From assembly GCA_023078555.1 (NCBI GenBank), contig CM041198.1:7921836-7985835 (forward strand): DNA of 64,000 nucleotides, written 5' to 3'. The position numbers and the translations under genes are program-made. Every line of letters starts with the position of its first letter. Within the stretch, counting starts at the first letter, position 1. The notes beneath the pieces are model-generated. The model saw only the letters and a list, made by a program, of their open reading frames with translations, did no database searches and had not been told where the DNA came from. Positions 57,005 through 64,000 of the stretch are shown here, in pieces. Source of the stretch: Ulva prolifera (Eukaryota > Chlorophyta > Ulvophyceae > Ulvales > Ulvaceae).

Positions 57005-60000
57005 CCGCTGACCGCGGCAGTGCGGGAGTGGCGATCGACCGGGGGTGTCGGGGGCACCAGGAGTTGCACTGCAGCGGGGCGGTGGCTGAGGCGTGCGGTG
57101 GGGAGCGGGAGCGCCTGGGAGCGCGGCATGTATGTGGGTTCATGGCAGGTTTGGAGGCCCCGTTTGCTTGGAGGTCGCTTCTCAGTGGGCGTGCGGCCTG
57201 CCTGGACGTTTGCGCGGGAGAACAGGAAAAGCCTCATACGCGTGTGTGGTTTATGAGCATGAGCGGTGTGCCCGGCGGAGTTGCAACTCCACCCTACCGG
57301 CTCTGGGTCTCCCTGGCTGGGGGACCGAGTTCCGATGCGGTGCTGGTGAGGTGGGTGCAGCCGCTCCTTGTGTGGCTTCTCTGGTCTGCGGGAGCCTGCG
57401 CAACCCAAGAGGCATGAGTGCGACAGCAGCCGCCGCTGCAGTCCGTTGCTGTTGCAGGACCCCTTGGTGTGGGGCTGCAGACGCACCCCCTGTGTGGCAG
57501 GGACGAGCCCCTCTGAGCGCCGCGGTGTGGTCAGGGGTGCACTAGTGGCTGCTGGGATCCTTGTGACTTCGCTGAAGGGTGGGGGCATCTGGTCGCAGCC
57601 CGCTTGATGTGGTATTGGAACAGGGAGGTGGAGGCTGTGCTGAGACGCGCATGCCTGATGACGACAGGCGGCGTCTACCACTGTATGGTGTTCTTGTTTA
57701 ATTTCGATGTGGAATACAGGTGTATAACAGCTGCGAGCTGCATCGTACGTCAAACAGCTGTATCAAATGCGCTGGGCTAGCTGCGAGGCCACACGCTGAG
57801 CTGCCGCAGTGTGCCTGGAGGCGTGCAGGCGTAGGTGTGCAGTGTGAAGGTGCTGTGAAGGTGCACTGTGAAGGTGCTGTGTCGATGTGGGGGCGGGAGC
57901 TGCGCGATACTGGATCATGGGTGTCAAAATGAAACGTGATGTAGCCACAGTCCTGCTGCAAGCCGCATGAAGTCACCAGGAGGATGCAGCCAGTGACAGA
58001 GCATAGATGCTGCGTGGGGGTGTCTGTGGATTCTTGCTTTCTCGTTGATGTTGTTGCTGTTGGTCCCCTGACGGGCACGTGCAAGCTGAGGTGGATGGCA
58101 GCGCAAGAGCAGCTGGTAATGTTGGAGCACACTGACGGAATGCCTTGCTGGGGAATGCTGGCACGGATTTGCACCAGGGCGAGATGTAACATAAGCATCT
58201 GTATTCACTGGGGTCCCCTCTGCTGACTTGCTTTGCTTCACAGACAGCAGAAGAATGGGTGGCTCGAGCCGTGTGCAGAACTCGACTGTGCCATACAGTT
58301 CTGCCTGAATCATGTTGTGTTGCTTAAAGATTTACCCTTCAGTACATCAATTTACATCCATAGCAGAAAGAGGATGTGGAAGCTCAGCATGGCTTGCACA
58401 TACGTGCTGCCAAGGTCACCCTCCAGAGCACACACGACTATCCGGCTTTCTGCTGTGTCTACATGGTGCGGCGCAAGCGGGACGTATCGACAGTGGGATC
58501 TGGGATGCCAGCTGGCTGTCTTTGTTGCAGAGCAGCTGGACACTGCCTTCCTGTTGATCACACTGTCGCGTCGAGCATTGAAGCGTGGGCTAGCTGTGGC
58601 TCCATGTACGTGCTGTGCTCCTACCACCCCAGCAAACCACCACTTAAGTGACACATCAATTTGTGCATGTGCCAGCTTCTATCCAGCAGGCCGATGATGC
58701 TAAGCAAGCAACTACTTGCAGCCTTGCTGCAGCAAGAGCAGCACCAAGCATCATCGTTTCGTACCTGTATGTGATGTCTTACATTGCCCACCCGTGGAGG
58801 AAAATAGCACGATCATAAAACAAGCCATCTAGAAAGTCCATGAATATACAAATCGCATCTGCCAGCCTTGCGCACTCGATCTAGCACAAACTGGCAACAG
58901 GGCTCGCTAGCCGCTGTGACTTCTCTCATCGTACAAGCCCCTGGTTGTCTGATGCTTGGCAAGGTTGTGCTGCACGAAATTTCACTGTATGTGCTCCTCC
59001 ATTTGCATGCGCAAGTTTAAATCAGAGCTGTATGTTGATCAGGCATCCGGCATGACCTTTGTAGGACTCCAATAAGCAATGCTAGGCCTGCGCTTTGGCC
59101 ACTGTGAGCTGCATTACTGTCTGCTCTGTGCCTTTCAGTGTTTTGTCAAAGCAATCCGCTGCTACTGCTAGCGCCGGCAGCTTCAACAGATGCACAGCAG
59201 ATGCAGTGAGAGCGATGCGATGTTGCACTTTGCATGGGTCGACACCGCTGTTGCGGTTCTCAGTACTTTGCGAGTGGGCCAATGCCACAGCTAGCTTGAG
59301 ACCGGCCAGCTTACATTGACTGAAGTTGCTAATGGGACTGCGTGTCCATGCACAAGCATGAGGCCACCTTGTGAGGAGGCTGAATTTATTTCTACACTGC
59401 TGTGGAGAAAGGGACCGCGCTGTGCAGGTATAGACAACCAACGACTAGACTGTCACCGGCTTGGGGTCCCATTCCTCAGTGAGGTCACGCTATTGGCGAA
59501 TAATCGCCATAAAAGCAGGTGTCAGCATTTCAATGGATGCTCTCTTCTGTCGTCCGATCATCCGGCATGTCACCCTGGCTTGATGATCCCATGCCGGGTG
59601 TTGCAAAATGGCTGGAGTTTGTCCTTGTAGACATGGATGCGTTCAACAGTGCGACGGTGCATGAGAACGACCGCTACAGCGCGCTAGCTTATAAAATTGG
59701 ACTGGACACTGACCGCGTCGTATGTGCACGTTGCGAACCAGTTGGCGGGTCCGGGCTTCTCCGCACTCCTCGGTTCTTCTGATGGCAACCTGCTTGCAGC
59801 ACACCTATAGTCAATGGCTGCTGGCACGCATAAAGCAATTGTGTGCACAAGGCACACAGACGATGACAATTTCAGCGGCGCTGTAGCATACTGTGCTGTC
59901 AGACTCTCAACGCAACCTGGAGGATTCGCGCGGCTGCCAAGGGATGGGCACGAGCTCCCTCTGGGAATCAATCAAATGTAGCCAAATTTCTACGGTCGTC

Positions 60001-60656
60001 ACCAAGTATGCGTCTGCAGACATATCAATGGAATGCCTGGCATGATCAGGAACACTGCTGCCTTGAGGATGCGTAGAAAAGATTTGTATGCAAGTGAGAC
60101 TGGGCCCATCATGATGTGCCTGGGCTACAAACACTGGTGTGTCAGCCTGTTCCGTCGCACCAGTCAAAAATCGCACTGCGTGAATCATGCTGCTGGCACA
60201 CTGTGTGCTGTTGCATGTATGCATAATTACACATAGCCCTGCATGTAAACACTAGTACTAACACTGGCAATCGGTACTGATTGAAGCATCCAACACACAC
60301 TGCTGCAATCTCCAAGTGACGCGCAGCATTCAAGGACACAAGCCATATCTAACGACCGACTGGCGAGCCCCAATGCCTAAAACAACGCTCGTCATCACCA
60401 ACGCTACACCATCACTACCAATGCCGTCCGTCTGGAGCACGACCTCTTCATCAGCCAGTGCACCATCTGAGGCACCGCCATGGTGGCCTCGCACCTGCCG
60501 CTCCAACTCCGCGCAACAGCGGAGGGATGGCGGTCCTCGTCACACCTCAATACTTCATAGTCGTCAAACATACTGCTCACACACCGTGGTCACCCATCAC
60601 TCTCAGATGTGCCTCCGCCTGCAGTGGCTGCCGAGCATTCCCCATACATCCACTTC
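57005..60656. other. Long region without a firmly supported gene; two weak exon-like stretches
   Basis: Plus strand, about 59520-59718: an open stretch reading SPWLDDPMPGVAKWLEFVLV then NDRYSALAYKIGLDTDRV, ending at a GTATGTGC donor, looks like a real exon of an unknown gene. Minus strand, 59082 to about 59330: a helical frame (LAGLKLAVALAHSQ, LLKLPALAVAADCF) runs to a stop and could be a last exon. Neither connects to other exons that I can see. The 57.0-58.7 kb part is GC-rich just after UROD, probably its 3' UTR, then nondescript. Confidence 0.4.
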
Positions 60657-61396
60657 TCATCCATCATTCTGTTGTCCCGCCGCCACAACGTGGCCCGCAC
60701 CATCCTCAATCATCCCCCACCATTCATGCGCCCCTTCCCACATCACGCCACAATTCATACGGTGGACAGTAGCCACCGAATACTGGTAAGTATCGGTGTT
60801 GTGTACTACGGCCACCGCACGCGCTCCTCGCGCTGCCTTCTCAACCACATCTCCGACGACATACACCCAGCTGCGGCACCGCCGCAGCAGCGGACTGCCA
60901 CACGCCCCGCTGCTCATGGCCACTGCAGCTGAGCCCGTCAGAGCTCTTTCACAGCACCTCAACACGCTCCTGCGGCCCAGGGTGCAGGCGCCAGCGCGGG
61001 CGGCCCGTCGAGTGCAAAGCAGGCGGCCCTTAAGTCCGGAACAGCAGGCGCCACACCAGAGAGCGCCTCCGCGGCGTCTGCAACGCTCCCCAGCGCCACG
61101 CCGTCCCCGTCGGCCGAGGCGGTGGCGTCCATTGCCATGTCATCGAATTCAAGCAGCGGGTCATCGAAGCCGGCCGGCTGCAGCCACAGCAGCAGCTGCC
61201 GCGTTGCAAACACCGCCAGGGCGTGCGTGTCGAAGCGCAGGCCCTGGGCGGCGAGCAGGTCGCGGACGCTCGCCTCCACCGGCGCCAAGGCTCCAGGCTC
61301 CTCATCCACATCCTCCTGCTCCTCCTCCTCCTGCTCCTGCTCCTGCTCCTCCTGCTCCTGCAACCCCGCAGCTGATGTCAGCGCCTCCGCAGCCAT
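60657..61396 (-). CDS. Unrecognised acidic protein, probably two or more exons
   Basis: Start at 61396: MAAEALTSAAGLQ, followed by a Glu/Gln repeat encoded by a CTC/CTG tract (61306-61360). Then a helical region, VRDLLAAQGLRFDTHALAVF and ATRQLLLWLQPAGFDDP. A donor at GGAGC|GTGTTG (about 60967) joins in phase to GCCGCAG|CTGGGTG, continuing WVYVVGDVVEKAARGARAVA and VHNTDTYQYSVATVHRMN. The frame then stays open to about 60657 in lower-quality sequence, so the end is unsure. No family recognised. An alternative is that it belongs to the preceding acetyltransferase gene, because CTAG before the ATG could be an acceptor. Confidence 0.45.
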
Positions 61397-61499
61397 CTAG
61401 TGACACTCGCTCCTGCTTGCATACCTACTTTGCTATTGTCTGGCCTCTAAGAGTGTCAGAAATCATTAATTTTTGTGTTAACATTACGCTGCACTGATG

Positions 61500-63983
61500 C
61501 CTCCTCCCCTCCCCCACAGGAAGATGTCAACGCCATGCATGCACGAGAGTGAGTCCTGCTCACACTGCAAGTTTGGGGCATGATGTGCAGCCTCGGAACA
61601 AACTGTGTGACAGGAGTGCATGTGGCAGATCGTGGGAGGCAGACATGGCCCCTATGGACAACACCGGCGTAGGCGGGGATGGGGCCACACCTCCACTGGA
61701 ACTGCAGACGAGTCGGGCTCGGCGCGTGTGTATGCGGAGTAGGTGGCCGCAGTCCGCACGCTCCCGGCCTCGGTGCGGCGGGCCTTGTAGCTGGGGCCCG
61801 GAGCTGCAGGGGGGCTGCTGACGTGGCAGTGGCCGGCGAGGCGCAGGATGAGCACGTCGCATTGTGCATGGGTCATCTGCGTCCATGAGTACAGCGCCTC
61901 CTGGGCTGCAGTGCCCGCTGCGGCGCTCGCTGGCAGCGGCCGGGACCGCTTGTTGGACCCCTCTAGATCTGCAGAGCACACTGCCGTAAGAGGAACAGAC
62001 CGCCTGCCATGCAAGTGGCACGGTGGCAGCGTGTCGCATCTGATGGAGCAGCAGAACAGATTGCATCAGAGTGGCATCCTCACAGCGACGGACTGACAGC
62101 ATCTCAGGTCCATCATCATCGGCATGGTGAGGCGATGCAAGTGCAGGGCTGTCTTCCGGGGACCCAGTCTGCGCAGACTGCCATGGCGCCATGGCATACT
62201 TTGGCACACACAAAGCACAAGGCACCAAGGAGCAGCCAGGGCACACCTTCGACCTGTGTCCCTGACAGTGCCTGAGCTTTCGCGTTCATGGTGTGTGCCG
62301 CGGCCTCGAGCAGAGCGTTCTCAAACAGCGGCACCCCGTCGAGGCTGTGGTCGCCCGCCGCCAGCCGCTCCTCCGCCAGCCGCCCGAGCGTATCCTGGTC
62401 ATCCCATCGTTTTGCAATTGCCGACTCGAAGGAGGTGTCGACGCCGTGGGCGCGGGGGGCGGGTGCGACAACGATGCCGGCAGCCTGCAGCGCCGCCGCC
62501 CACAGCTGGTACCACGCGAGCAGGCGGTCCTGCGTGTCGCTGTCCGAGATCGCATTCCCACGGCTGTCCACCAGCGGCAGATTCCGGCGCAGCACCCAGC
62601 TGTGCGGCTCCTGCATGCATGAAATTATATCAACTCAAGCGGCAGCGGGCGGGCGGGACGTCTGGCAGTGGGGGAGGAGGTGGCGCACCCCAACGTACTG
62701 TGGGGCACAGGCGGCCAACAGGACCATACGGAAGCCCCCCTCCTGCCGCAGGGTGACGTACGATGTGAGCAGCGCCTGGTAGAGGAGGGGCCGCTCCTTG
62801 CCTTTCGCGCCTGCGATGTCCAGCAGCTGCGCCGAGTCGACCCAGTCAATCATGAGCGTCCCCCGGAACGCGGCCGGTGCCTCAGGCCCAAACTCCTGCA
62901 GGCGGGGAGCTGTCAGAGGTAGAGGCCCACCGGAGGTTGCCCAAGAGCTCGCGTAGGCTCCGCATGGACACACGGGGGCAGAGCTTCTCTGCAGTAAACA
63001 GTGCGGCAACGGGCGGGGGCTGGGGGGCAAAGGGGGCGCACTGTAGCCTGGACAAAGAACTCCAGGTGTTCGCCATCTCTTGGGCTGTTCTGGAAGAGGC
63101 CGAATGCGACCCTGTGGCAGGGGATGATCACCCCACCCGCTTTGGTATGGCGCAGCATCTCCAGCTGCCTGCGTGTTTCCCGGTCGTTGGCGTAGGCCTG
63201 GCACAGCTCCTTCGGGAGCTCGTACGCCGTTGCGGTGTGTTCCAGCTCGCGCACGCACAGCCCCGTGATGTCTGGGCCGCCCGATGCACTCAGCTTGTCC
63301 AGGTGCTTGTACACCTGCATGCATGCTGGCGGCGTTAGTAGATATTCCGTACTTAACTAAAAGCCCCACCATGTTACGTGTAACGCTGGGTTCTCTAGGT
63401 ACTTGGCTAGGTGTATCAAAACATGATTTTCGGGGTGGCTGACCCAAAAATACCTAGACCCCATGTAATGCTGGTTAACTTGGCGACCCTTGTGATTAGG
63501 TACGATACACGGCAGCCCCCCGGCAGCTCTAGAGTCGCCGACAACACCATTGCGGCTACAGGTGGGAGCTACGAGAGCCAGGAGCCGGGAGCGCACGTCG
63601 CTTTCCAGCCGCATCGAAAGGTTCGTCTCCGGGAGTGTGCTCGCGCGCAACGCGGCGGCCTTGCGGCGGGTGTCCTCCGCTTCGACCTCTGCGGCTTCAT
63701 CTTTTGCTGCGCAGGCCGGGCAGTGCATTGGAGTGCCGGGTGAGCGCTTGAATGTTTTGGTACACGTAGCGTGGAATGTGACTCGGCAGCCCTTGGCACT
63801 GCAGACCTCGAGCTCGTGGCCTGCCCAGCCCTTGCCGCAGCAGACGCACTTGTCGCGCAGCCCATTCTCGGCGGCGGCCTTGAGTACCCGAGCGGTGATA
63901 TCGTCGATGCACATGACCTGCACACAAGGGAGCTTGAGTGCAGGTGCGCATGCGTAGGGGGCGTGCGACGTGCGCGGCAGCAT
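61500..63983 (-). CDS. p300/CBP-type (KAT3/HAC) histone acetyltransferase, partial
   Basis: Minus-strand exons match the plant HAC/p300 catalytic region in order. Near 63690-63905: CVCCGKGWAGHELEVCSAKG...CPAC, a PHD-like zinc cluster, and LPETNLSMRLESDVRSRLLA, as in the LP-x-T-x-LS motif of HAC. 62913-63320: RVAFGLFQNSPRDGEHLEFF, as in FLFQ...MYVQEFG. About 62640-62900: EFGPEAPAAFRGTLMIDWVD (cf. YLDSV), LLYQALLTSYVTL, then a changed ACAPQ segment where p300 has W-A-C-P-P. Up to 62610: LVDSRGNAISDSDTQDRLLA then WYQLWAAALQAAG. Near 62030-62130: SVRRCEDATLMQSVLLLHQM, the LRRAKYSTMxxLY-like helix closing the domain. It would acetylate histones in the nucleus. ZZ and TAZ fingers expected after it were not recognised; 3' end is uncertain. 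The 5' part lies beyond the window. Acceptors at 62611 and 63319 read GCATGCAG. Confidence 0.72.
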
Positions 63984-64000
63984 GTGCCGTCCGAACTGAT

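Noticed and set aside
1..64000. CRISPR array, insertion sequence, phage or bacterial defence island
   Set aside because: The only tandem array has long contiguous monomers without spacers; no transposase, integrase, reverse transcriptase or prokaryotic operon structure was seen; genes are spliced.

Overview
The window reads as nuclear DNA of a photosynthetic eukaryote, most likely a green alga. Nearly every recognisable gene is cut by short spliceosomal introns (about 75-900 bases, GT-AG, one convincing GC-AG). Exons are GC-rich while spacers and several introns are closer to 50% GC or carry long G/C homopolymers. The gene set mixes plastid or mitochondrial proteins with leader-like N-termini (bacterial-type leucyl-tRNA synthetase, uroporphyrinogen decarboxylase, a small single-span membrane protein) with nuclear, cytosolic and flagellar proteins. 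I cannot place it to genus. Two axonemal genes (CFAP46-like, SAXO-like) suggest a lineage with, or recently with, flagella.

Layout, left to right. 1-5.3 kb: 5' part of a CFAP46-like central-pair gene on the minus strand, running off the left edge. 5.3-10.7 kb: no recognisable gene, one long unexplained ORF. 10.7-13.3 kb: zinc-knuckle/WW gene whose WW-splitting intron holds a 227-bp satellite. 13.8-15.3 kb: L-2-amino-thiazoline-4-carboxylate hydrolase-like gene. 15.9-17.0 kb: SAXO-like microtubule protein. 17.9-19.8 kb: Wss1/WLM protease. 20-21.2 kb: unrecognised minus gene. 21.6-25.2 kb: NAD kinase. 25.3-25.8 kb: fragment of an unknown gene. 27.4 kb: small organelle-type membrane protein. 29.5-33.2 kb: FCP1-type CTD phosphatase with BRCT domain. 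35.3-42.2 kb: eight-exon organellar leucyl-tRNA synthetase. 42.6 kb: LYR-motif protein, head to head with it. 44.2 kb: PI31-like proteasome regulator. 46.3-51.0 kb: retromer VPS35. 51.8-53.5 kb: Fes1/HspBP1. 54.2 kb: small coiled-coil/TM protein. 55.2-57.0 kb: uroporphyrinogen decarboxylase. 57-60.6 kb: little that can be supported. 60.7-61.4 kb: unknown acidic protein. 61.6-64 kb: p300/CBP-type acetyltransferase, running off the right edge.

This looks like ordinary eukaryotic housekeeping gene order; there is no operon logic and no prokaryotic-style defence or mobile system. For LeuRS, the ATC-hydrolase-like gene, Wss1, the zinc-knuckle/WW gene and most of VPS35, the exon chains were checked by hand for splice dinucleotides and reading phase, and these close without gaps except where noted. 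The most unusual items are the satellite inside the WW intron, the recurring GCATGCAG-type 3' splice sites, the G/C homopolymers in introns, the ATC-hydrolase-like gene and the diverged KAT3 acetyltransferase.
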